Below the pieces are notes generated by a model. The model was given only the letters and a program-made list of their open reading frames with translations. It was not told the DNA's origin and did not search any database. 64,000 nt of DNA, from positions 124,001-188,000 of the forward strand of contig NZ_JYMR01000001.1 in NCBI RefSeq assembly GCF_000938255.1. Direction: 5' to 3'. Origin of the DNA: Bradyrhizobium sp. LTSP849. GTDB taxonomy: Bacteria > Pseudomonadota > Alphaproteobacteria > Rhizobiales > Xanthobacteraceae. Made by a program: the position numbers and the translations under genes. Of this stretch, positions 30,280-37,300 are shown in pieces. The first letter of the stretch is position 1. Each line of letters opens with the position of its first letter.

Positions 30280-31245
30280 ATGTCCGCCCATGTCCATGCA
30301 AAGGTCGTCATCATTGGCTCCGGCCCCGCCGGCTACACCGCGGCGATCTACGCCGCGCGGGCGATGCTCGAGCCGATCCTGATCCAGGGCATCCAGCCGG
30401 GCGGCCAGCTCACCATCACCACCGACGTCGAGAACTATCCGGGCTTCGCCGACGTGATCCAGGGCCCCTGGCTGATGGAACAGATGGAGAAGCAGGCGGT
30501 CCATGTCGGCACCAAGATCGTCACTGACCTCGTGACCAAGCTGGAGACCGGGCAACGGCCGTTCCGCCTCACCTGCGACAGCGGCGACGTCTATCTCGCG
30601 GAAGCCGTGATCCTCGCCACGGGCGCGCAAGCGCGCTGGCTCGGGCTGCCGTCCGAAGGGAAATTCCAGGGCGGCGGCGTCTCGGCCTGCGCCACCTGCG
30701 ACGGCTTCTTCTACCGCGGCAAGGAAGTCGTGGTGGTCGGCGGCGGCAATACCGCGGTCGAGGAAGCCCTGTACCTCACCAACCATGCCTCGCAGGTCAC
30801 CATCGTGCATCGTCGCGATCACTTCCGCGCCGAACGCATCCTGCAGGAGCGCCTGTTCAAGCACCCGAAGATCAAGGTGGTCTGGGACTCCGCCGTCGAC
30901 GAGATCTGCGGCACCGAGAACCCCAACAAGGTCACCCACGTGCGGCTGAAGAACGTCAAGACCGGTGCGCTTTCGGACGTGAAGACCGACGGCGTCTTCG
31001 TTGCTATCGGCCACGCACCGGCGACGGAGCTCGTGAAAGACCAGGTCAAGCTCAAACCGTCGGGCTATGTCGAAGTCGCCCCGAACTCGACCGCGACCTC
31101 GGTGCCCGGCCTGTTCGCCGCCGGCGACGTCGCCGACGAAACCTATCGCCAGGCCGTCACGGCCGCAGGCCTCGGCTGCATGGCCGCTCTCGAAGCCGAA
31201 CGTTTCTTGGCCCTGCGCGCCAGCGAGCGCGCGGCAGCGGAATAA
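30280..31245 (+). CDS. trxB: Thioredoxin reductase
   Basis: NADPH-dependent flavoenzyme that reduces thioredoxin. At 321 residues it has the FAD motif VVIIGSGPAGYTAAIYAARA, the redox-active CATCDG (in SACATCDGFFYRGKEV), the NADPH motif VVVGGGNTAVEEALYL and the C-terminal FAD segment GLFAAGDVADETYRQAVTAA. Cytosolic. The LysR gene begins five bases after its stop and is likely co-transcribed. Confidence 0.97.
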   Translation: MSAHVHAKVVIIGSGPAGYTAAIYAARAMLEPILIQGIQPGGQLTITTDVENYPGFADVIQGPWLMEQMEKQAVHVGTKIVTDLVTKLETGQRPFRLTCDSGDVYLAEAVILATGAQARWLGLPSEGKFQGGGVSACATCDGFFYRGKEVVVVGGGNTAVEEALYLTNHASQVTIVHRRDHFRAERILQERLFKHPKIKVVWDSAVDEICGTENPNKVTHVRLKNVKTGALSDVKTDGVFVAIGHAPATELVKDQVKLKPSGYVEVAPNSTATSVPGLFAAGDVADETYRQAVTAAGLGCMAALEAERFLALRASERAAAE

Positions 31246-31250
31246 AAATC

Positions 31251-32174
31251 ATGCCTCGAACACGCGACGGATTTACGGATATGGATTGGGACAAGCTGAA
31301 GGTGTTTCACGCGGCGGCGGAAGCGGGCAGCTTCACGCATGCCGGCGAGCAGCTTGGTCTGTCGCAATCGGCGGTCTCGCGCCAGGTCTCGGCGCTGGAA
31401 CAGGAGCTCTCGGTCTCGCTGTTCCACCGCCACGCCCGCGGCCTGATCCTCACCGAGCAGGGCGACCTCTTGTTCCGCACCGCGCATGACGTGTTCATGC
31501 AGCTCCAGGCGGCGCGCGCAAAGCTGACCGACAGCCGCGAGCGGCCGAGCGGCGATCTCAAGATCACCACCACGCCCGGCGTCGGCATCAACTGGCTGAT
31601 CCCGCGCCTCGGCGAATTCACCGCGCTCTATCCGGAGATCCGGATCTCGCTGATCGTCACCGACGAGGAGCTGGATCTATCGATGCGCGAGGCCGACGTC
31701 GCGATCCGCACCCGCAAGCCGACGCAGCCGGATCTCATTCAGCGCAAGCTGTTCGCGATGGGCTTCCACGCCTATTGCTCGCCGGACTACATCAAGCGCT
31801 TCGGCACGCCGCGCACGCTGGAAGAGCTCGACGCTCACCGCATCATCACGCTCTCGGACGGCACCTTCGCGCCGCATCTTCAGAACCGCAACTGGCTGGT
31901 CGAAGCCGGTCGCAACGGCTCGGGTCCGCGCGAGGCCTATTTCAGGGTGAACAATATCCTCGGCCTGGTGCGCGCCTGTCAGCAGGGCCTCGGCATCGCC
32001 GCGCTGCCGGACTATCTGATCGAAGAACAGAGCCGCCTCGTGCAGCTGTTCGGCGAATCGGATTCGATCCAGCTCGATACGTATTTTGTCTATCCGGAAG
32101 AGCTGAAGACGGTTGCACGCGTGCAGGTGTTCCGCGACTTCGTGGTGAGCAAGGCGCAGCGCTGGCCTTCCTGA
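31251..32174 (+). CDS. LysR-family transcriptional regulator
   Basis: A 307-residue LysR-type regulator. The winged helix-turn-helix is WDKLKVFHAAAEAGSFTHAG with LGLSQSAVSRQVSALEQELS; the substrate-binding domain runs from about residue 100 (GDLKITTTPGVGINWLIPRL). An internal ATG at 31281 (MDWDKLKVF) is an alternative start and agrees better with the usual N-terminus. The target is unknown; the close link to trxB suggests a redox connection, by inference only. A hairpin CGCATGT-CTG-ACATGCG follows the stop directly, without a T run. Confidence 0.9.
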   Translation: MPRTRDGFTDMDWDKLKVFHAAAEAGSFTHAGEQLGLSQSAVSRQVSALEQELSVSLFHRHARGLILTEQGDLLFRTAHDVFMQLQAARAKLTDSRERPSGDLKITTTPGVGINWLIPRLGEFTALYPEIRISLIVTDEELDLSMREADVAIRTRKPTQPDLIQRKLFAMGFHAYCSPDYIKRFGTPRTLEELDAHRIITLSDGTFAPHLQNRNWLVEAGRNGSGPREAYFRVNNILGLVRACQQGLGIAALPDYLIEEQSRLVQLFGESDSIQLDTYFVYPEELKTVARVQVFRDFVVSKAQRWPS

Positions 32175-32347
32175 TTTCCGCATGTCTGACATGCGACCTC
32201 GACGGTTGCTGCATGACGCTTGGCAAGCTCATACTGTTTGCACGCTGAGCCTTCGCGTTGCGCATTTGTCCCCCTCCTCCAGTGGCGCGGGAGTTCAGTA
32301 ATCCCTCTTGGAAGGTGATTGTGTCGGCCTCACGTGGCCAATACCTT

Positions 32348-32378
32348 AAGCCGGGCTCTCTTGAGCCCGGCTTTTTTT
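32348..32378 (+). terminator. Strong intrinsic terminator 174 bases after the LysR gene
   Basis: AAGCCGGGCTC (32348-32358), TCTT loop, GAGCCCGGCTT (32363-32373), then T to 32378. The distance from the LysR stop leaves room for a long 3' UTR or a short RNA at about 32200-32379; no clear promoter for the latter was found. Confidence 0.9.
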
Positions 32379-32409
32379 CGCGCAATTCGGTATTCACCTT
32401 CCGCGTGTA

Positions 32410-32449
32410 TTGACAGTTCCAGACGTACCCCGCATCATTTGCAAATGAT
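32410..32449 (+). promoter_or_regulatory. Promoter with overlapping 16-base palindrome
   Basis: TTGACA (32410-32415), 17 bases, CATCAT (32433-32438). The -10 overlaps ATCATTTGCAAATGAT (32434-32449), a perfect palindrome placed where a repressor would block initiation. Transcription should begin near 32445. Confidence 0.55.
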
Positions 32450-32578
32450 CACGAAGTCGTGCGCAATCGTCTCGAAAAAAGGCCCCCATTCGGGGACCTC
32501 GGATTTTTGCGCGCGCTAACTCGACTTCGTCATCGCAACAAAATCCCGAAAACCCCGCCGCCTGGACGGGGTTTTTTT
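32445..32578 (+). ncRNA. Structured non-coding RNA or leader of the DapA-family gene
   Basis: Between a promoter-like pair and a terminator, the sequence folds into nested stems: outer ACGAAGTCG (32451-32459) with CGACTTCGT (32522-32530), then GCGCAA (32461-32466) with TTGCGC (32507-32512), an A/T-rich helix, and an apical GGCCCC-CATTC-GGGG(A)CC hairpin (32481-32498). The terminator AACCCCG (32551-32557)/CGGGGTT (32567-32573) plus T run ends it at about 32578. The next ATG is 44 bases on, so this could be an independent small RNA or a terminating leader. I cannot match it to a known Rfam family. Confidence 0.6.
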
Positions 32579-32621
32579 CATGTGCCCTCCGTCTCAGGTC
32601 GCCTTGAGAAGGAGAAGGAAC

Positions 32622-33593
32622 ATGACCGACCTACGAACGCATCTACACGGGCTCTGGCTGCCGCTGGTGACGCCGTTTCGGAACGGCCGTCTCGACGAGA
32701 CGTCGCTGCGGCGGCTGACGCGGCACTACAGCGCACAAGCCGTCGACGGCTTCATCCTCGGGGCAACCTCCGGCGAAGGCATGACGCTGCGGGACGCCGA
32801 GCTCGAACGCCTCGTCGCCATCGTGCGCGACGAAATGGCGGCCTGCCGCCGCACCGTTCCGATCTGCCTCGGCCTTTCCGGCGCCGACACCTCGCGGCTG
32901 AAGGATCGTCTCGACGAAACCGCGGACTGGCCGATCGACTTCTATCTCGTTGCGAGCCCCTACTACGTTCGACCGTCGCAGCGCGGACTGCTGGCGCATT
33001 TCGAAGCGCTCGCCGACCACGCCGCCTGGCCGCTGGCGCTCTACAACATCCCCTATCGCTGCGCGGTCAACATCACCAACCAGACCATGCTGCGGCTTGC
33101 CGAGCACCCCAACATCGTCGGCCTGAAGGATTGCGGCGCGAGCCGCGAGCAGTCGATCGCATTGCTGCGCGACCGGCCGAAGGGCTTTCGCATGCTCACC
33201 GGCGAGGACGCCAATTATCTCGAGGCGCTCTCCGACGGCGCCGACGGCGGCATCCTGCTCTCCGCCCACATCGAGACCGCGACCTTCGCCGCAATCCACG
33301 CTGAACTGAAGCGCGGCAACCACGACGCGGCACGGGCACGCTGGCAGGAGGTCGCCGAGCTGACGCGCCTGTTGTTCACTGAACCAAGCCCGGCGCCGGC
33401 AAAGTACTGGCTGTGGCGAACGGGCCTGATCGACAGCCCCGAGGTGCGCCTGCCGATGGTGGAAGTGAGCAGCGAGCTCGCAGCCCAACTCGATCGCGAG
33501 ATCGAACGGAGGTTAGAAAAATCGACTCATGGGGAATCGTGGGTGGCTCCGCACCCTGACGGCGGTCTGGCAACGCCTTTCATGCAGACCTGA
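32622..33593 (+). CDS. DapA-family (dihydrodipicolinate synthase / N-acetylneuraminate lyase) protein
   Basis: A 323-residue TIM-barrel aldolase. LWLPLVTPFRNGRLDETSLR, GATSGEGMTLRDAELERLV, the Tyr in LALYNIPYRCAVNIT and the Schiff-base Lys in NIVGLKDCGASREQ are the family hallmarks. It could act in lysine synthesis or cleave another 2-oxo acid; its C-terminal tail (about 25 residues, THGESWVAPHPDGG) is not typical. AGGAGAAGGAA precedes the ATG. A structured RNA with a terminator lies just upstream and may attenuate it. The 3' end overlaps the next small gene by 65 bases. Confidence 0.9.
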   Translation: MTDLRTHLHGLWLPLVTPFRNGRLDETSLRRLTRHYSAQAVDGFILGATSGEGMTLRDAELERLVAIVRDEMAACRRTVPICLGLSGADTSRLKDRLDETADWPIDFYLVASPYYVRPSQRGLLAHFEALADHAAWPLALYNIPYRCAVNITNQTMLRLAEHPNIVGLKDCGASREQSIALLRDRPKGFRMLTGEDANYLEALSDGADGGILLSAHIETATFAAIHAELKRGNHDAARARWQEVAELTRLLFTEPSPAPAKYWLWRTGLIDSPEVRLPMVEVSSELAAQLDREIERRLEKSTHGESWVAPHPDGGLATPFMQT

Positions 33594-33723
33594 GTATGGA
33601 CGAGTCGAGACATATCCGATGCCCGGCTGGCTGCGCCGCGATATCGGGCTGACGGAAGATGTCGTGACATCGGTGTGGGACCACGTGGACGAGATCAGGC
33701 GGAAACATACCGGATGGGTGTAG
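33529..33723 (+). CDS. Small protein with a DUF1127-like WLRRDIGLTED motif
   Basis: A 64-residue basic protein whose end, PGWLRRDIGLTEDVVTSVWD followed by HVDEIRRKHTG, resembles the short DUF1127-type motif of Arg-rich small proteins in rhizobia, some of which affect RNA and stress responses. The start is uncertain: the ATG at 33529 lies inside the DapA-family gene, and an internal ATG at 33619 would leave about 34 residues. Confidence 0.6.
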   Translation: MGNRGWLRTLTAVWQRLSCRPEYGRVETYPMPGWLRRDIGLTEDVVTSVWDHVDEIRRKHTGWV

Positions 33724-33736
33724 CCGGTTGGCCTTC

Positions 33737-33764
33737 GCCTCTCCCCGCAAGACCGGGGAGAGGC
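33737..33764. repeat. Hairpin repeat, copy A
   Basis: GCCTCTCCCCG and CGGGGAGAGGC flank a six-base loop (CAAGAC). The same hairpin, with one loop base changed, is at 56242-56267. Both lie directly 3' of coding genes and so are probably copies of a dispersed element. Confidence 0.8.
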
Positions 33765-33895
33765 AGTGCGGCAGCGTGCCCCATGGTTAACCGCACACCA
33801 ACGGCGTTCGCAGGCGCGGCATGGCGCATCCACGCCTCGTTTACGCAATGACGCCTAACGTCCCACTGCAAAGTCTTCAAACAGGGGGAATGACC

Positions 33896-34042
33896 ATGGG
33901 GAATCGCATCCGTCCGACGGCCGCGGAAATCTTCGCGCCCGCCGATCTTTTAAAGGGAATTCTGGTGGTGTCGTCGTTCGGCTTCTGGGCCGTGATGCTC
34001 GGCTTGATGCCGGTGCTGCTGTTTCGTATCTGGCTTGCCTGA
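33896..34042 (+). CDS. 48-residue single-helix membrane protein A
   Basis: Begins MGNRIRPTAAEIFAPADLLK and ends in one hydrophobic helix (ILVVSSFGFWAVMLGLMPVL followed by LFRIWLA). GGGGGA lies six bases before the ATG at 33896; another in-frame ATG at 33890 is too close to it. A related protein is encoded at 34175. Function unknown. Confidence 0.7.
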   Translation: MGNRIRPTAAEIFAPADLLKGILVVSSFGFWAVMLGLMPVLLFRIWLA

Positions 34043-34174
34043 TACGACTTCTCACGCGGATGGTTAAACGGACGTCACAAATGCGCTCAAAATGCGAGCG
34101 GAGTTGCGACCCGGAACTTTAAAACATCTTGCCTATCATTCCCGTCCATAGGCGAAGAAATCGCGGGGGCGTTT

Positions 34175-34321
34175 GTGAATAGTCAGAACGATATGGCGTC
34201 GCATTACGACGCCGGACAGCAGGGCTTTAGCACCGGAGACATTCTCTGGGCCGTCGGCATCTGGTCGGTGATCCTGACGCTGTCGCCGGTGATCGTGTTC
34301 TACATGCTGATGGTCGCGTAA
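34175..34321 (+). CDS. 48-residue single-helix membrane protein B
   Basis: GTG start (34175) with GGGGG five bases upstream, giving VNSQNDMASHYDAGQQGFST and then GDILWAVGIWSVILTLSPVI followed by VFYMLMVA. The helix shares the spacing W-(A/S)-V-(M/I)-L-x-L-x-P-V with protein A. An ATG at 34193 gives a 42-residue form. A perfect terminator follows at 34344. Confidence 0.7.
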   Translation: MNSQNDMASHYDAGQQGFSTGDILWAVGIWSVILTLSPVIVFYMLMVA

Positions 34322-34343
34322 AGCGCGATGATCCCTGAAACGC

Positions 34344-34370
34344 AAAACGCGCGGACATCCGCGCGTTTTT
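34344..34370. terminator. Bidirectional intrinsic terminator
   Basis: AAAACGCGCGG (34344-34354), ACAT loop, CCGCGCGTTTT (34359-34369), flanked by A on the left and T on the right, so it serves the small membrane gene (+) and the ParA gene (-), which ends at 34396. Confidence 0.85.
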
Positions 34371-34395
34371 CGTCCGGGGAAATGATTGATGAAAA

Positions 34396-35073
34396 TTATG
34401 CCGCCTGCTTGTGCATTGCGCCGGATGCCGACGCCGTGCCGCGAATAGCTTTCACTGAACGCTCGATCGCCGCCCACAGCCTTCCAATTTCCTGAGCCGC
34501 ACGGCTCTCGGCCTGATATTCCCGCGCGCCTTCGCCGTGGCTCAGCGCCATCAGCAGATCCGAACGGTTGGTGATCTGGCCGCCCCACACCGGAGCACGG
34601 AATTTCGCCAGTGCCTCGCGCGCGATCGTGACGATTGGGCTTTCGGCCTCGTCGCGGCGTGCCGGCGCACCATTGAGCACGACCGCGTAGGGCTTGCGCG
34701 CCGCGCGGCACATCTGGATGGTTTCCTGCACCGCGTTGACGTCGAACACGCCGGGACGGGCCGGAATGACCACCATGGTGGCGTTCCTGATCGCGTCGTC
34801 GACGACGGCCGACAGATTCGGCGGCGTGTCGATCAACACCCATTCATATCCGTCGCGCTTGGCAGCGGAGACGATGCCGCTGACCGAGTTCACCGCAGAC
34901 TTGATCGGCGGCTCGTTGGTGCCACGCAGCTTGTGCCACAGCGTGAGCGACCCCTGCGGATCCGCATCGACGAGCAGAATGGGCTTAGTCGCCTTGATCT
35001 GCGCGGCGAGATGTGCAGCCAGGGTACTCTTGCCCGAGCCGCCTTTACGCGATGCAAAAACAATAACGTTCAT
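34396..35073 (-). CDS. Orphan ParA/MinD-family ATPase
   Basis: A 225-residue deviant Walker ATPase. NVIVFASRKGGSGKSTLAAH carries the signature Lys of the ParA/Soj family, LLVDADPQGSLTLWH is Walker A', and WVLIDTPPN is Walker B. No ParB or centromere-like repeat is next to it, so it is an orphan of the type that positions protein complexes or plasmids. C-terminal part ends AIRGTASASGAMHKQAA. The ATG at 35073 is used; the frame upstream to 35373 has no family match. Confidence 0.92.
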   Translation of the reverse strand: MNVIVFASRKGGSGKSTLAAHLAAQIKATKPILLVDADPQGSLTLWHKLRGTNEPPIKSAVNSVSGIVSAAKRDGYEWVLIDTPPNLSAVVDDAIRNATMVVIPARPGVFDVNAVQETIQMCRAARKPYAVVLNGAPARRDEAESPIVTIAREALAKFRAPVWGGQITNRSDLLMALSHGEGAREYQAESRAAQEIGRLWAAIERSVKAIRGTASASGAMHKQAA

Positions 35074-35499
35074 ACCTCTGGCCTCCAGATTGACCCCAGG
35101 CTGCGAAAATGAATCACCGCGCTGATTCGTGAAAGAAAAATTTATCAGGAGTTGCGTCTCAGCCACGAAATAACAAGACGTGTTGGCTTTTGAGTCACAC
35201 TGCTTCGCGCGACGGCAGACACAAACCGTCACGAGGCCCCTTTCACCGGGGCAATCGTGCGTTTTTTGAGCAGCCGCGCGGGAAAAAGCGGAATGCAACC
35301 TCGCCGGGCAAAGCCTTGCCCGGCTTTTTTCATCCGATGCGTTCGTAATTGTCGCAGGCGTCCGCGCCAGCACGCGAACAAAAGGAGTCCGGTGGCTGAG
35401 GCAGCAAATGCAAATGCCCGGGAGGATCGATTGGGAAGACGCGCTTCGCGCTTTTGCCGGGCATGACGGAGTTTGGAGAAGGCTCGTGCGAGGCGGCGC
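35074..35499. other. Intergenic region with a plus-strand terminator
   Basis: About 425 bases. On the plus strand, a hairpin GCCCC-TTTCACC-GGGGC (about 35235) is followed 40 bases later by a perfect terminator at 35303-35330. These could end a short unannotated plus-strand RNA. I see no coding gene. Confidence 0.4.
35303..35330 (+). terminator. Plus-strand intrinsic terminator without an upstream gene
   Basis: GCCGGGCA (35303-35310), AAGCCT loop, TGCCCGGC (35317-35324), six T to 35330. The nearest plus-strand gene upstream ends at 34321, beyond another terminator, so an intergenic transcript is implied. Confidence 0.8.
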
Positions 35500-35856
35500 T
35501 CAGCTGTCTTCGGTCTTTTTCTTCTTGGTCGCCTTCGGCTTGGAGCTCTTCTTGGCAGCCTTGGGCTTGATGTTGGTCGGCGGGCCGGCACGGGTCGCGA
35601 CCGCCTCGCTCGGCTCCGGTCCCTGCCGGAAGAACGGCCGGCACTGCGGTGACAGTTGCGCCTTCTTCTGGATCATGCAGGCGGTGATGGCATCGACGTT
35701 CGGAACGAACTCGCCGCACAGCCGCATCGCGTCCGGCGTGCAGGCCTGCTGCTGCTCCGGCGTATAGGCAAAGCCGGCACCCGGCTGGATCAGCACGGCC
35801 AGGGCAACCCCCGAGACCGCAGCAATCAAAAACTTCCAAGAGCGAAACGCCGGCAT
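35500..35856 (-). CDS. Secreted Cys-rich-repeat protein
   Basis: A 118-residue exported protein. The start ATG at 35856 has GGGGGG upstream and opens a signal peptide (FLIAAVSGVALAVLIQPGAG). The mature part is one copy of a cysteine-rich motif: QQQACTPDAMRLCGEFVPNV, then ITACMIQKKAQLSPQCRPFF. The last 35 residues are Lys/Ala-rich and highly basic. The Cys pattern is shared by small periplasmic proteins of unknown function in Bradyrhizobium. The longer upstream frame to 35988 is rejected. Confidence 0.8.
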   Translation of the reverse strand: MPAFRSWKFLIAAVSGVALAVLIQPGAGFAYTPEQQQACTPDAMRLCGEFVPNVDAITACMIQKKAQLSPQCRPFFRQGPEPSEAVATRAGPPTNIKPKAAKKSSKPKATKKKKTEDS

Positions 35857-36288
35857 CGATCCCCCCAAATGTCGAGTCAGCGCGGAGTGTGGGTGAACGG
35901 CCGTTCGTTGGCAACCGAGCGGAGAGGCGAAAACCGGGAGCTGTGCGGTCTCGGCAACAGGGCAGCCTACCGTCTTCTCGGCCGTCATGCCCCGCGCAGG
36001 CGGGGCATCCAGTACGCCGCGGCCTCTCGGCCGATCACTACTGCCTCTGGAATACTGGATCCCCCGCTTTCGCGGGGGATGACGGCGGTGGGTGCGGCAA
36101 CCCGTCCGACAAAAACCGCGAAAACAACCCCATGCACAGTAGCCGGGTCACGGCGCGGCCTCGCGAATTTCCACCCGCCTTTGCGGATTTTACGAAGCCG
36201 CTTTGACTCGTCGGGCAAAACAGAGGCATGATGCCATCATCGAAAACGCGTGGGGTGGCCAGTCCAGATCCCCTTCAATGAGGGTCGC
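35857..36288. other. Intergenic region carrying an inverted repeat
   Basis: About 430 bases before the AEC gene. Apart from the repeat pair at 35984-36083 I see no gene or RNA. Confidence 0.4.
35984..36083. repeat. Inverted pair of palindromic repeats
   Basis: The 31-base unit at 35984-36014 returns in inverted form at 36053-36083 with a few differences. Each arm contains a hairpin (GCCCCGC-GCAG-GCGGGGC and CCCCCGC-TTTC-GCGGGGG). It is similar in design to the element at 6111-6255. Confidence 0.85.
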
Positions 36289-37227
36289 ATGGCCACCGTG
36301 TTGATCGTCGCGCCGGTGTTTGCCCTGATCGCGGCCGGCTATGCGGCGGTGCTGTTTCGCTTCGTCTCCGAGACCGCGCACAAGGGCATCTCCGAATTCG
36401 CCTTCAGCATCGCGATTCCCGCTTTGCTGTTCCGCACCATCGTGGTGTCGGAATTCCCCGATGTCAGCCCCTGGCGAATGTGGGGCGCCTATTACGGCGC
36501 GCTCGCCATCATCTGGATCGCGGCGCTGGCGATCTCGGCGCTGCTGCGCGCGCGGCGCGAGGACCGCGAAGACGGCGTCGTGTTCGCGATCGGCTCGGTC
36601 TACGGCAACATCGTCATGTTAGGGATTCCGCTGACGCTCTCGGCGCTGGGCAACGAGGCGGCGGGACCGATGGCGTTGATCCTGTCGGTGAACACACCGC
36701 TGCTCTGGCTTTGCGGCATCCTGCAAATGGAATGGGTCAGCCGCAAAGACACCGGCTCGGCCCTGTCGGTGATCCGGCCCGTGCTCGCGGATCTCGCGCG
36801 CAACCCGCTCATGCTGGGAATCGGTTTTGGCGTGGTCTGGCGCTTCACCGGCCTCGGACTCAATCCCGTCGTCGACCGGACGATCGAGCTCCTGGCGCAG
36901 GCGGGATCGCCGGCGGCGCTGATCGCGCTCGGCATCAATCTGTTCCGGTTCGAGGTGAAGGGCGAGATGCTGAGCGTCGTCGTGATGAGCGCGCTGAAGC
37001 TGCTGGCGATGCCGGCGGTGGCGTTCGTGCTGGTGAAGCTATTGAACCTGCCGCCAGCCGCAGCCGGCGTGATCGTGCTGTTCGCGGCGATGCCGACCGG
37101 CGCCAACGCGTACATTTTCGCGGTTCAGTACAAGCGGCTGGTGAACCCGGTGTCGGGCGCGGTGGCGCTGGGGACGCTGCTGGCGGCGGTGACGTTGCCG
37201 GTGGTGGTGATGATCGTGGCGAAGTAG
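36289..37227 (+). CDS. AEC-family transporter (auxin efflux carrier type)
   Basis: A 312-residue membrane protein with about ten helices, of the AEC family, whose bacterial members carry malate, malonate or other organic acids. ATVLIVAPVFALIAAGYAAV is the typical first helix; GNIVMLGIPLTLSALGNEAA and AAMPTGANAYIFAVQY are family motifs. The ATG at 36289 follows GAGGG. Its last 75 bases are partly repeated at 39205-39255, beyond the caspase gene. Confidence 0.92.
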   Translation: MATVLIVAPVFALIAAGYAAVLFRFVSETAHKGISEFAFSIAIPALLFRTIVVSEFPDVSPWRMWGAYYGALAIIWIAALAISALLRARREDREDGVVFAIGSVYGNIVMLGIPLTLSALGNEAAGPMALILSVNTPLLWLCGILQMEWVSRKDTGSALSVIRPVLADLARNPLMLGIGFGVVWRFTGLGLNPVVDRTIELLAQAGSPAALIALGINLFRFEVKGEMLSVVVMSALKLLAMPAVAFVLVKLLNLPPAAAGVIVLFAAMPTGANAYIFAVQYKRLVNPVSGAVALGTLLAAVTLPVVVMIVAK

Positions 37228-37300
37228 TTCAGCCCGTCCCTTGCATGCTTTTGCGCGAGCGCGCCGAAATCAGACACATCAGCCAGGCTGAAGCCGAACT

